DNA of 64,000 nucleotides from NCBI GenBank assembly GCA_043228905.1, contig JBHGNT010000012.1, positions 4,526,001 to 4,590,000 of the forward strand, read 5' to 3'. Below are positions 43,396-54,284 of this stretch, piece by piece. Every line of letters starts with the position of its first letter. The first letter of the stretch is position 1. This DNA comes from Azolla caroliniana. Taxonomy: Eukaryota; Polypodiophyta. A program made the translations under genes and the position numbers. The notes beneath the pieces were generated by a model that worked only from the letters and a program-made list of their open reading frames with translations, was not told the DNA's origin and did not search any database.

Positions 43396-46300
43396 ATGGA
43401 TAGAGGCATGGCGAGCTCGCTTCCAACAGAGAAGCTCGACAGAACCAACTACGCGTCTTGGTCCTACAAGATGCACCAGTACCTGCTCGGGCACGGCTAC
43501 TGGAGTTATGTCGAAGGAGCTAATGACGCGGCACCCGAATCGACACACAGAGACTTCCCGTCGTGGGAGCAATCGGCGAGCAGGGTATTGTATTGCTTCG
43601 CGTTGTGTGTGGGCGAACAACTATTGAGCTATGTTCGGGATGCAAAGACGCCGAAGGGTGCGTGGGAAAATCTGAAGAAGATTTTCGCCACGAGCACCAC
43701 AGCAAGGAAGCTTCAGCTCCGACAGGAGTTGAGCAACCTACGACAACGCGACTTGTCGGTGGCGGACTACACCTCGAAGATCAAGGATATTTGCGACTCC
43801 CTCGCCTCCATAGAGGTGAACATCGAGGAGAGCAAGATGGTCCAGATCTGTCTTGGAGGTTTGGCGTCGAAGTTCGGAGCGTTCCGAACGGCTGTGTGTA
43901 CCCGGGAGAATACGCTGTCCTTTTCCGACTTACAGTCGATGCTCTTGGTAGAGGAGAACCACGTGGGTGCGTCGACGAGCACGCACACCGACAGCAGAAT
44001 GTTGTACACGGAGGGAGATAGGCCCCGTGGACGTGGAGGACGAGGCGAGTCGGCGCGCAATGGAGGCGGCCGACGTGATCAAGGAAGAAGGCACCGAAGT
44101 GATGCCGACAGCTACTCCGGACCCTCTGGAAACAGGGGGAGTCGAAGCGATGAGAACCGGCAAGGGAAGGCCATCACGGAGTGCTGGTACTGTGGCAAGA
44201 AAGGCCACAGGGAAAGTGAGTGCTGGAAGAAGTGCGCCGATTCGGAGAGAACTGGTTCCGGGAGCGGCTCCAGACATACCGACAAGGGAAATCGGCAGCG
44301 ATCGCACTACGCCAAAGACTCCGGGAGAGCTGGAGAAGGGTCTGTCTTCGTGACGAGACACGAAGCAAACTCAATGAAACAGAGCACCCCGAGATCGGAC
44401 GAGGTGTGGTACGTAGACTCCGGCGCGTCAAACCACATGACGAGCCATAAGGAGTGGTTCTCGTACCTTGAAAAACCGATACAACCTGGAGTAGTCGCAA
44501 CAGGAGACGACACTCCGCATCCGATCGCGAATGTCGGAGAAGTTCCCCTTAGCCATGTCGGGCAGAAAGGGAAACTCATGAACGTGCTGCACATTCCGAC
44601 AATCACGAAAAACTTGGTCTCGGTCGGACAGATCGTCGACCAAGGGATGGAGGTTCGGTTTACACACCTCGGGTGCTTCATTGAGGAAGAAGGCCGTGTG
44701 ACTGCGCAAGGGCGTAGAGACGGGAGGATGTTCATCCTCGATTCCACTGACGGCAGCACCACAATGTTCGCAAAGGGACAAAAAGCCGAGTCAGACGTCG
44801 ACTTGTGGCACAAGCGGATAGGCCACGTCAACTACCAACGGCTTCAAGATCTGCAATCGAAATAGGTAGTGTTCGGATTGCCCAAATTTAGTGGCCGAAA
44901 GGCACAAATTTGTGAAGCCTAACAGCTCGGGAAGCAACACCGACTTCCCTTCCCCAACGAGCGAAACCGGAACCGGAATAAGCTCGACCTTATACACTCC
45001 GATGTATGGGGGCCGGCACAAAACGTTAGTCTTGGCAGGAGCCGATATTTCGTCTCCTTCATCGACGACCACATGCGGCACACGTGGATCTACCTCATTG
45101 AGAGGAAGAGCGAAGTCTTCGACTATTTCCGTGACCTCAAAGGGTTCGTGGAAACGGCAACAGGACGGAAGATCAAGTGCCTGCGGTCGGATGGCGGGAA
45201 AGAGTACTTTTCCGGTCAATTCAACGGTTACGTACAACAAATGGGAATTCGGCGCGAATTCAGTTGTAGATACACGCCAAAGCAGAACGGCGTGGCCGAG
45301 AGGAAGAATCGGTCAGTTGTGGAAGCGGCACGGGCAATGCTGGAAGAGAAGAGCTTGCCCAAGTTCTACTGGGCCGAGGCGGTAAGGACCGCGTTATACA
45401 TCCAGAACCAGATCGGAGACAAAGTGTCGGCGCACGAGCTATATTTCGGAACGAAGCCGAACTTGCGACACTTGAGGGTGTTCGATAGCATTGCGTATGT
45501 GCATGTACCGAAGGAGAAAAGGAGGAAGTTGGACGCAAAGGCCGAGAAATGCATCTTGGTCGGTTACTCACACGAGCAGAAGGGTTATAAGTGCTATAAC
45601 CCTCGCACCAAACAAGCGCGTGTCAGCCGCGACATTGTGTTTGACGAGTCCGCGTCCTAGTACCTGCCCCTGACTCGAAACCCCGACTCCAATATGAGTT
45701 CTGACGATGAGGTCAGTGAGGCCGAGATGCCTCCGAATGAGCCTGAAATCGAGACCCGCGAAGAGAGTCCGATTTCACTCCGGTTAAGTAGACCGATTGG
45801 ACGACTGAGTCGGTACGACCAATCCGATGAAGAGCCGGCGAGTAGTGGAGACTCGGCCGTGCATTCCCCGCGCAGGAAGCCGAGGAGACGGCTTACGCGC
45901 AAAGAGAAAGGGAAGAAGAAGGTGTCGGATTCCGGCACGGATAAGAACGAGTCAGACCAACACGAGTCCGACTCCGAGGGAACCGGTGACGGGACTTTAA
46001 AGGTGAAGTCCGCATCGACCGAGAAGGCCTCGACATCGGCTAATATGAGATTACGCCGATCTACCTGCCAGAAGAATCCTGTTTTGCGGTTCGGATACAA
46101 CGAGTACATGGCGCATCATTATGCGTACATGGCCCGTGTAGCGGAAGTGCGTGAGCCGGAGAGCTACGCAGAAGCGGCTAAAGACGCAAATTGGTGTGCC
46201 GCGATGGAGGAAGAGATGCACGCATTGGCGGAGAACGAGACCTGGGACCTGGTTGACGCACCGAAGGGTGTAAAACCGATCGGGTGTAGGTGGGTGTACA

Positions 46301-48219
46301 AGGTCAAGTACAACACCGATGGCTCGGTCAACCGGTACAAGCCTCGGCTAGTGGCAAAGGGCTACGCGTAGAAACACGGCATCGACTACGATGAGACGTT
46401 TGCACCGGTCGCGAAAATGACGACCGTTTGTGTTTTGCTCGCAGTAGCTACGGCGAAGGGGTGGCACTTACATCAAATGGATGTAAAGAATGCGTTCCTG
46501 CAAGGTGACCTTGAGGAACAGGTGTACATGGTACAGCCCCCCGGATTTCACTCCGGAACGAACTCCTCGGCAGTATGCCGACTGAAGAAGTCCCTTTACG
46601 GACTGAAGCAAGCCCCGCGTGCCTGGAACGTGAAGATCACGCAACAACTGCGTCGGATGGGCTTCATCACGTCAAAATCGAACTCTTCCCTGTTCATCCG
46701 GAAAGGTCGACTCGGACCGGTTAGTACTTTACTATATGTTGATGACTTGGTCATCATCGGCGCCGACCTAGGTGAAATCGACCGCGTGAAGCTCCAGCTT
46801 GCGTCATCGTTCGACATGAAGGATCTAGGGGACCTTCATTACTTCCTCGGGATCGAAGTGATCCATACCTCCGAAGGCATATTGATCAGCCAACGTCATT
46901 ACGTGTTGAGTATGCTCTTCAAGCTCGGGATGGCCGGCTGTAAGTCCGTCTCGACTCCTCTGGACAGAACCATCAAGCTTCGTCCCGATACGGGAAAGGT
47001 ATGCGACTTGACGAGGTTCCGGCAAATTGTCGGAAGCCTCATATACTTGACCATCACCCGACCCGACCTCAGTTATCCGGTCGGAGTGATCAGTCAGTTC
47101 ATGGCGCGACCTACCGAGGAGCACCTTCAGTGTGCGCAATGCATACTTCGATATGTCAACGGCACTAAGGACCGGGGACTGCTATATCGGACCGGTGCAG
47201 CCGCGCAGTTAGTCGGCTACACTGATGCTCATTGGGCTGGCAACATCGCCGATCGCCGATCCACGTCTGGATACGCGTTCTCCCTCGAGAGTGCCGCGAT
47301 CGCGTGGAGTAGTAAGAAGCAGCCAACAGTTGCACTGTCGAGCACCGAAGCTGAGTACCGAGGAACGGCTGTCGCAACATGCGAAGCCATATGGTTGAAG
47401 CGGCTACTTAAGGACCTGCAGGTGGAGGTGTCAGATTCGACGACGATCTACTGCGACAACCTCAGCAGCATCGAGCTCACGAAAAACCCTGTTTTCCACG
47501 CACGGACCAAGCACATTGAGGTGCACTATCATTTCATCCGTGAGCGTGTCCTTTCCGGTGAAGTCGAACTTCAGTACGTTCCGACGGATCGGCAGGCTGC
47601 CGACATCTTCACCAAGCCTCTTGGTCTAGACAAGTTGCGGCAATTCTCAGGTGCGCTCGGGTTGCGTCACCTCGATGTGCCGAACTTGAGGGGGAGAATA
47701 GTCCCGAACGACCAAGCAAGGCAGCAGGAAAGGAGCGGAGACCGCGACACCGAGTCGGTTGTCGAGTTCGACTTCGGATCGGCTGAAGAAGCCGAGGGCG
47801 GACCCGCGGAAAAGTTCGGAGGCGGACAGAAGGGGAGCAACCGAAGGACATAGCCAACCACGCATGGGGAAGATGACGCCACCGAGGGCGAGAAGACCGA
47901 AGACGAGTTGGAGACAGCCAACTCGGACGAGAGCGAAAACCGATCGGAGGTAGCCGAGTCGGTTCGGATGTTTGATTCAGACACCCTGAATCAACCGAAG
48001 CCCAAGCGGAAGAAAAGGGAGCAGAAGAAGCGTCAACACCGCAACAATAGAAGAGTTGATGTGGGCCACATGAGCAGACAAGCCGAGGAGCGGAAGGGTC
48101 GAAGCGCGCGGAGTCGAACAGGTCGAGGAGCGCGAGCGAGGCGTGAAGCCAGGAGGAACCGGAGCTATGAGCCCAAGGATCCCGAAGAGCCTCAAGTTGA
48201 GCTTGAGGGGGAGTGTTGA
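43396..48219 (+). pseudogene. copia M gag-pol polyprotein with five stops and a long C-terminal extension
   Basis: The start is the ATG at 43396. Order: UBN2-type gag; RGRGG-rich segment; zinc knuckle CWYCGKKGHRESEC (about 44182); protease VWYVDSGASNHMT (about 44404); pre-integrase DLWHKRIGHVNYQ; integrase IHSDVWGP, LRSDGGKEY and NGVAERKNRS with D,D,E intact. Next come RT MDVKNAFLQGDLEEQVYM and LLYVDDLVII (about 46731), and RNase H GYTDAHWAGN, SSTEAEYRG, YCDNLSS, FHARTKHIEVHYHF. In-frame stops: 44863 TAG, 44920 TAA, 45658 TAG, 46369 TAG, 47851 TAG. After RNase H the frame stays open about 180 codons (apart from 47851): acidic, then Arg/Lys-rich (KPKRKKREQKKRQHRNNRR). The final TGA (48217-48219) lies inside the 3' LTR start. 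Confidence 0.93.
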
Positions 48220-48599
48220 GAGACAAGCTCAACATCGGCCGAATCGGCTGAAGAAGCCGAGGACCGGATCGGTTGGGACCGATCGGTTAGGCCGAGTGCG
48301 TAAACCGGGAGATCGTTAGGAAAGATATTCCGTGAGGAATATATTTGGGAGTTAGTGTAGGAGCTCTTGATGAGCATTGAAGTACTGTCAAAACTTCGGT
48401 CAGTCCTTCTAGGACTTGTATAAAAGTGTTCACTGAGCACGTCTTATGTACAAACTTGAGTATTATTATTGAAATAGTTTTTTGTGTCTACTCTCTCTGT
48501 CTCTCCCGCGTATACCGTGTAAGCCCAAGCTCTCCATTGAACCTTAGTTTCCTTCCTCTGTTCTGTCTTCATACCTGCTTCCGCACGCTACTTTCTACA
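48214..48599 (+). repeat. 3' LTR of copia M
   Basis: 386 bp, same ends as the 5' LTR. It is followed by the AGAAA TSD and then by the rest of the gag-only element's LTR. Confidence 0.95.
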
Positions 48600-49092
48600 A
48601 GAAAGGAGAGAGAGAGCATGCGCGCGAAACCGACTTTTATGTACCACAAAACAAAGGAGGGGGGGGGCTATGCACCCGACACCAATAGAGACACCATTAT
48701 GCACAAACAGATATGAGCATGTATATTACAAGGGAAAGAATACAACCCCGGTTTCGAGCCGGCTACGCTCAGAAGAAGAGGAGTTAACCTAACAGCTTTC
48801 TCGCCATAGTTGTCGCCTGACTTCTTGAGAATGAGAAGAAGAAAAGAATGTAACTAACCCTAGAAAAGAAACACAAAATGATATACCCTTACAACTCAAA
48901 ATGGCAACCCTTCCACAAAGGGCGCTCCCTTCCTTTTATAGAACAAGGAGAGGGATGCGTTACAATGTGGGATAAATCCCGACTTGACTCCTACTATTCA
49001 CACGTTTTTACAAGGGTAAGTGCACATGGTGCACCCCGACGATTCTTCCGATATCTCCCGGTTTCTCACTACGTGCCGGAAACTGCATGACA
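48600..49092 (-). repeat. left LTR of gag-only element, proximal piece
   Basis: Colinear with 53790-54284 of the right LTR: GCATGC.CGC, the G8-G12 run, ATGAGCATGTATATTACAAG, the TATA box in CTTCCTTTTATAGAAC (read on the minus strand) and GTGCCGGAAACT at the end. The LTR start TGTC is at 49092 on the minus strand, preceded by a purine tract. Confidence 0.9.
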
Positions 49093-51251
49093 TCCGCCCC
49101 CACCAAACCGCACGTCCACCGGTATATGCCAATTCCGGAGAAAGGAGGAGGATTCCGGCCGGTGAGAAACCGGTCTTTCGCGTCCACACCCCGGCTTGCC
49201 GCATCGATCGCTGCCGGGTTTGAACCATCGGCTCCGGTTCTTCCTCGCGCTTGCCTCCTCGTAGGCTCAATCGAACCGTTGACAGGTCGTCTGCCGCGGT
49301 CCCGTAGTACGTGTGCTTCATTGTTGACCCTTCACTTGGCCGAATGCACGCCCCGCTATCCGTTGTAAGTCCGGGGCCCTCCGCTTGAGGAGCGCCCGTA
49401 ATAGCCCGCTTGGCCTCTGTCCGTCGTCACGTTGTCTTGGTTGCTGTCTTTGCCGCTGCTACCGTCTGTCACTCTCGGGCCGGATGCCGGAGTCTTCAGA
49501 GTTGGTGCGTGCAAAGTCTCCGCGCCATCGCTTCCCTTTCGCCTGTGGGTGTTCTCTACATCCGAGGAATACCCGTAGTAGCCTGCTTGGCCCTCTTTCG
49601 TCTTGCGCCGCTGCCGCTGAGTTGAAGCGTTTTGCTCGCCGTCGTCCCCTTGCCCCCACCAGCTTGTCATCTCGGGCTTGGCTTGCCACGCCAATCGTTG
49701 CCACTCCGACTAAGCCGCCGAGATCTTCGAAGCGGCGTGGAGGATCCTTCTTTGGCCTGTATATCTTTCCCGGTCTCTGACCCGTGCAGTCCGTCGCGCA
49801 CCCCTTTCCGCGTTCTCGGCACCACCGCGTGCGTACCATCCTTTAGTCATGCTCCAATTCGGCCCTCGATGGCCACTTGCACGATTCTTCTTCAACTCTG
49901 GGTGTGCCCTTCCCAACTTGGCACACTGCCCGTACTTGCCCTTGTCGGCTCCTTCGGAAACCGTAACCGGCCGGTAGGGGTTTTGCACTTAGACAGCTTC
50001 CGTTCTACCGGCTATTGTCGATGTCGGGTCCCGTTCCTTGCCGCCACCACCCTTCTCTGTCGGTCTTACATTGCCATGTCAGCCGAACAGCCGGAGTCTC
50101 CGGATCGGTGTGAAGATCCCATAGGACCGGTCTTCGTTTTGTTGCTTGCTGAAATTCGGGGTGTCTTTTGTTTGAGTCTGTCTTGACTCTCCTCGTGTCT
50201 TCTGCGTAGCCAGGTCCCGTTTTCCTGTCGCCACCGTCAGTATCTTGGTCTTATGTCGGATCCGATGCCGACTGCCGAAGTCTCTAGATCTGGTGCGAGG
50301 TGACCCATAGGACCAACCTGTCCCTGCCTTCCACCCTCGTCCCCTCGCCGCCACCGTCAATCTCTTGATCTTCCGTCGGATCTGATGCCGACCGCCGAAG
50401 TCTCTAGATCCGTTGTGAAAGATCCTCCTTGGGCCTCCGTTTAGACTCTTACCCTTATCCTGGGTCGTCTCTCTCTGCATGTCGAGAGGGTGGCTCGCTC
50501 CACACCCTCTCCTGTGGTACCGACGTACCGTGTTCCTGGCCTCTTCGTAGGCCTACTCTCTTCCTCCCTTCTAGATCGGTTATCTAGAAGTCCGCTCTGC
50601 TCGGTCCTCGCCCGGGTTCGTCCGTCATTCTCTAGATTCCCGGGTCCCATTCTCCTTCCATTACCATCAGTATCTTGGTCTTACGTTGGATCCGATGCCG
50701 ACCGCCGAAGTCTCTAGATCCGGTGTGAGGTGACCCATAGGACCGGACTTCGTTCTCCTCTTCATCCTTTGAACTTCTCCCGAACTCATCGTCACTCGCC
50801 TTGCTGTGCTCTCGCCACCATCTTCCATCTCTTTCGGTCTCATGTTGCCACATCGGCCGAACTGCCGAAGTCTCCGGACAAGATATGGGGTAACCGATTT
50901 CGCAACGTCTTTCGGCGATTCATCCGGGGCTATCGACCCTTTTAGTGGTGTCGGTGGATAGCATCCGCTCTATGATCAACCAGGCCCCGCCTGGGCTTGA
51001 TTCTCCAATGTCCGGAGTTTCGGCTCTAATGTCGACCTTGCCGGACACGTTTCGAACCCTTGATCACCTTCTTCCCGATTCCCGACCTTCGCCCGACCGA
51101 TCTTTCTCCCCATGTAAAAGAGGGTGGCTCGTTCCACACCCTCTCCCGTATCAGTACCCTCATGCCGATTCTGACCCTGGTCGAGCAATCCACGACCGGA
51201 TCGCGCTCCAGCCGAATCGGAGTGTCGCGATGTTCGGTCCCCAGTTGGGTC
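49093..51251 (-). pseudogene. gag-only element, interior 3' part (low-complexity gag tail)
   Basis: On the minus strand short frames (49694-49356, 50480-50079, 50853-50632) encode Gly/Arg/Asp-rich sequence with recurring motifs: QAGYYG(Y/R)SS, SYGSP(R/H)T, SRDFG(S/G)RH and RRK(I/T)K. Nucleotide-level repeats accompany them, for example CCGCCGAAGTCTCTAGATC at about 50273, 50393 and 50702. This looks like a disordered, expanded gag tail. No zinc knuckle or enzyme motif was found. Confidence 0.5.
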
Positions 51252-51326
51252 GTTTCTGTTGGGAGACAGGTCCCTCCGGATGGGAAGGGAGAAGAACAGT
51301 GTCGACGAACAAACTCGGCCGAGGCC

Positions 51327-51797
51327 GAAACCGGATGAGGAGTACCCGGCTACGGAGAGCCGGATGGTGCAGGCCCGGTGAGAACCGGATGAGGAGTACC
51401 CGGCTACGGAGAGCCGGATGGTGCAGGCCCGGTGAGAACCGGATGAGGAGTACCCGGCTACGGAGAGCTGGATGGTGCAGGCCCGGTGAGAACCGGATGA
51501 GGAGTACCCGGCTACGGAGAGCTGGATGGCGCAGACCCGGTGAGAACCGGATGAGGAGTACCCAGCTACGGAGAGCCGGATGAGGAGTACCCAGCTACGG
51601 AGAGCCGGATGGTGCAGGCCCGGTGAGAACCAGATGAGGAGTATCAGGCTACGGAGAGCCGGATGGTGCAGACCTGGTGAGAACCGGATGAGGAGTACCC
51701 GGCTACAGAGAGCCGGATGGTGCAGACCCGGTGAGAACCGGATGAGGAGCACCCGGCTACGGAGAGCCAGATGACGCAGACCCGGTGAGAACCGGAG
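51327..51797. repeat. 54-bp minisatellite in LTR copy E, about eight to nine units
   Basis: The unit contains GAACCGGATGAGGAGTACCC, GGCTACGGAGAGCCGGATGG and TGCAGGCCCGGTGA. Copies differ by a few bases; one partial unit near 51565-51610 lacks the TGCAGGCCCGGTGA part. Confidence 0.92.
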
Positions 51798-51803
51798 GAA
51801 GAG

Positions 51804-51887
51804 ACATATTCGTAAATATGTTCTTAAGAGCCCATCGAGGCTATATTTGTAAATAGCCGAAAAGTCATATTAGTATAAATATGACTT
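51804..51887 (+). promoter_or_regulatory. three consecutive hairpins with TATA box in LTR copy E
   Basis: Three short inverted repeats follow one another: ACATATTCGTAAATATGT (51804-51821), GGCTATATTTGTAAATAGCC (51839-51858), and AGTCATATT with its complement AATATGACT around TAGTATAA (about 51863-51886). The last contains TATAAATA, the likely core promoter. The same three occur in copies B, C and D. Confidence 0.7.
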
Positions 51888-52705
51888 AGGGCAAATATGT
51901 GTTGTGGTCGTTGTCATTTTCTTGTTGGTGCAAGAAGAAGAGAGAGCACGTAACAGTGTACAGAGAGAGAGAGAGAGAGAGAAAGAGGTCGCTGCCTCTG
52001 TTGTAACCGCCGCCTGTGGCGAAGATCGTGAGTACGAGGTCATTGCCTCCGTGAACTCACTGTTTTGTACATTCCAACATAGTGATAGTTTGCAGCCTGT
52101 GGGCTGCCGTGGTTTTTCCCTCTTTGGGTTTTCGACGTAAACATTATGTGTACCTTTTCTCTCCTTTGTGTCGCGTGCATTTGTTTCCCGTTTTCTATGT
52201 ATGATCCTAAGCTCGGTTGTGGCAGAGCGTTGTGCATAAGGAGCCTTGAGTTCCCTCAGTTTCTTGGTCTCCTCGTCGACCATCTCGCGGGACATCTCCC
52301 ATCCATCTTCGCTGGCATCGTGCCAAGACTCCTCGACACCGTCATCCATCTCCTCGGTCTCACATGGGCGTAAGGGCCCGAATGCCGAGTTCTCCGGAAT
52401 CGGTCCCGAGGGCTCTTGTTCGTTCCTTCACATATCGTCTCACCAGTGATTCTTGGTCTCACGCCACCGCCTTCCTCCTCTTGGGACTCACGTGGGCACT
52501 CGGGCCCAACTGCCATTGTCATGGGAGCAAGTGTGGGAAGACGCGTAGAATCGCCTGTCCTATTTATGCCCCTGTCCGTAGCCACCGGCTCCTCGTGGTC
52601 GGTGGTTGCCCCTTTACCGATCGCGCAAGCCTTGCTTGGGCTTGCTTCTCCAATGTCCGGGGTTCTGGGCCTCCGTGCCCGAAACTGCCGGTCCCGACGC
52701 TCCGA

Positions 52706-53623
52706 TTATGCAATCGGTATCTCGGCCTTGTCCTTGGTCTTTCTTTCTCCGCAAGTCGAGAGGGCGTTATGTTCCACACCCTCTCCCGTGGTACCGTCGT
52801 ACCGATCTTCTGCCTCCTTGTGGGGCAAGTTCGCCTCCTCGGCCTCGGCTTGCGGCCTTGATCTTTCCTCTTCCTCAAGCGTTGCCTCTAGAGCTGCGTA
52901 CGCCTTCGCAATCCTGGCCCCGACGCCGAGCCTCGCCGACTCTCTTTGCCGTTCAGCCTGTTCCCGTTGTGATGGCACGCCATCGTGCGCCTTCCTCTTA
53001 GCCTTTTCAGCCCGCTCATCATCTAGCCGTTGGCATACCCTTCCGACCTTCAACCAGTCCTCCATAAGGGCATTCGCTCCATCCTCGTCTTCGAGCTCAA
53101 TCTCGATGGCCTCCCGTTCCGCTCGGTCAATCGACTTGACAAACAATAGGACTTTGTCTGCCCCCACCAAACCGTGTTCCTGCTCTGGGAACCGAGCAAG
53201 CCGTCGCTCGAACTCTCAGAATGCCTGCATTGCACCCTGGTGGGCCTTCGCCAATGCAACCCACTGGTCGAAGTTGAGTCTTCCCCGGCTCTTCCGCCGT
53301 CCTCCATATGCCTGCATGAGTGCATCTTCAATGGCCTCCCACGAATCATGAGCTTCTCGGAGCTCCTTCACTTCCGCGTGCATACGGACGACGACGACCC
53401 GATAGAAGAACTCCAACCTCAACGCCTCGTCTACGCCTCGCTCCTCCATTTCCGTGTTGTAGGCTTCCAAGTAGTATGGGACCTTGTCCTCGTTGAAATG
53501 GCCGACTCTTTCGACCACACATTCGATAGCTTGTTGTGCCATCTCTCTTCTTGATGTTGCTCATCAAAACTCCTTCACCGCTTCGACAAAAAGTTGTGTG
53601 AAGTCTTTCTCTTCCAACTCCAT
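52706..53623 (-). pseudogene. gag of the gag-only element
   Basis: The start is ATG at 53623 (MELEEKDFTQLFVEAVKEF), followed by two adjacent TGA codons (about 53566-53561). The main domain, 53542-53216, reads RVGHFNEDKVPYYLEAYNTE, EFFYRVVVVRMHAEVKEL, SWEAIEDALMQAYGG, a gag (capsid) pattern. After a TGA at 53213 the frame continues: VGADKVLLFVKSIDRAERE and a Glu/Lys-rich helical part ending at 52706. VLLFVKSID parallels VLLFVKAVD in the level-0 gypsy gag at about 55620, supporting common ancestry. Confidence 0.78.
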
Positions 53624-53658
53624 TCTCCCTTGCCGCCCTTCACGTCGGGTTCACCAAA

Positions 53659-54284
53659 TTATATCGCGTGGTTACGCGTGTGCGTGTAGAAGGGGCGGGA
53701 CCATGGGGGTCTCGGACGAGGGAGAAAAGGGAAGCCAAGGAACCCGACACTGGACACGACCCGGATGCAGCCGAACACGAGAGAGAGAAAGGAGAGGAAG
53801 AGCATGCACGCAACACCGACTTTTATGTACAACAAAACAAAGGAGGGGGGGGGGGGGGCTATGCACCCGACACCAACAGAGACACCATTATGCACAAACA
53901 GATATGAGCATGTATATTACAAGGGAAAGAATACAACCCCGGCTTTGAGCCGGCTACGCTCAGAAGAAGAGGAGTTAACCTAACAACTTTCCCACCATAG
54001 CTACCGCCCGACTTCTCGAGAAGGAGAAGAAGAAAAGAATGTAACTAACCCTACAAAAGAAGCACAAAATGGTATACCCTTACCACTCAAAATGGGCAAC
54101 CCTTTCACAAAGGGCGCTCCCTTCCTTTTATAGAACAAGGAGAGGGATGCGTTACAATGTGGGATAAATCCCAACTTGACTCCTATTATTCACACGTTTT
54201 TACAAGGGTAAGTGCACATGGTGCACCCCGCTGATTCTTCCGATATCTCCTGATTTCTCACTATGTGCCGGAAACTTTACGACA
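53659..54284 (-). repeat. right (5') LTR of the gag-only element
   Basis: 626 bp on the minus strand, TGTCGTAAAGTTTCCGGCAC...GCGATATAA. A TATA box (TTCTATAAAAGGAAG) is at about 54126-54140. It includes a G12 run at 53848 and is followed by the primer-binding site TGGTGAACCCGACGTG (about 53657-53642). Confidence 0.9.

Larger units (their letters stand above)
42932..48599 (+). mobile_element. nearly complete Ty1/copia element M, TSD AGAAA
   Basis: Two 386-bp LTRs (42932-43317 and 48214-48599) differ at about 12 positions by my count, roughly 97% identity. TSD AGAAA lies at 42927-42931 and 48600-48604. The primer site TGGTATCAGAGC directly follows the 5' LTR (43318-43329), and a purine tract GAGCTTGAGGGGGAG precedes the 3' LTR (48199-48213). 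One frame encodes the whole polyprotein, broken only by stop codons. It is the youngest full-length element in the window. Confidence 0.96.
51257..52258 (+). repeat. family-A solo LTR (copy E), 1,002 bp, TSD GTTTC
   Basis: It runs from TGTTGGGAGACAGGTCCC (51257) to GAGTTCCCTCA (52258), flanked by GTTTC at 51252-51256 and 52259-52263. It is the longest family-A LTR because its upstream part holds an expanded minisatellite. Downstream come three hairpins with a TATAAATA, a GA repeat, the block TTGTAACCGCCGCCTGTGGC and the end region GCTCGGTTGTGGCAGAGC. It sits in the interior of the gag-only element. Confidence 0.93.
42802..54284 (-). mobile_element. gag-only gypsy-like LTR element (TR-GAG type), host of two later insertions
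   Basis: LTRs of about 620 bp start TGTC(G/A)T(A/G)AAGTTTCCGGCAC-like at 54284 (right) and 49092 (left). The left LTR is split by the young copia at 42932-48599. TSD GCGCG lies on both sides. A primer site TGGTGAACCCGACGTG follows the right LTR on the minus strand, and a purine tract GGTGGGGGCGGA precedes the left LTR. The interior (49093-53658) encodes gag-like protein only; no protease, RT, RNase H or integrase motif was found. The LTR and primer site resemble those of the level-0 gypsy, a plausible autonomous partner. Confidence 0.8.

Noticed and set aside
49385-52000. Plus-strand open frames rich in Ser, Pro and Arg (for example 49385-49780, 50945-51583, 52416-53351)
   Set aside because: They lie antisense to gag-like sequence or inside the 54-bp minisatellite, and encode only repeat translations.
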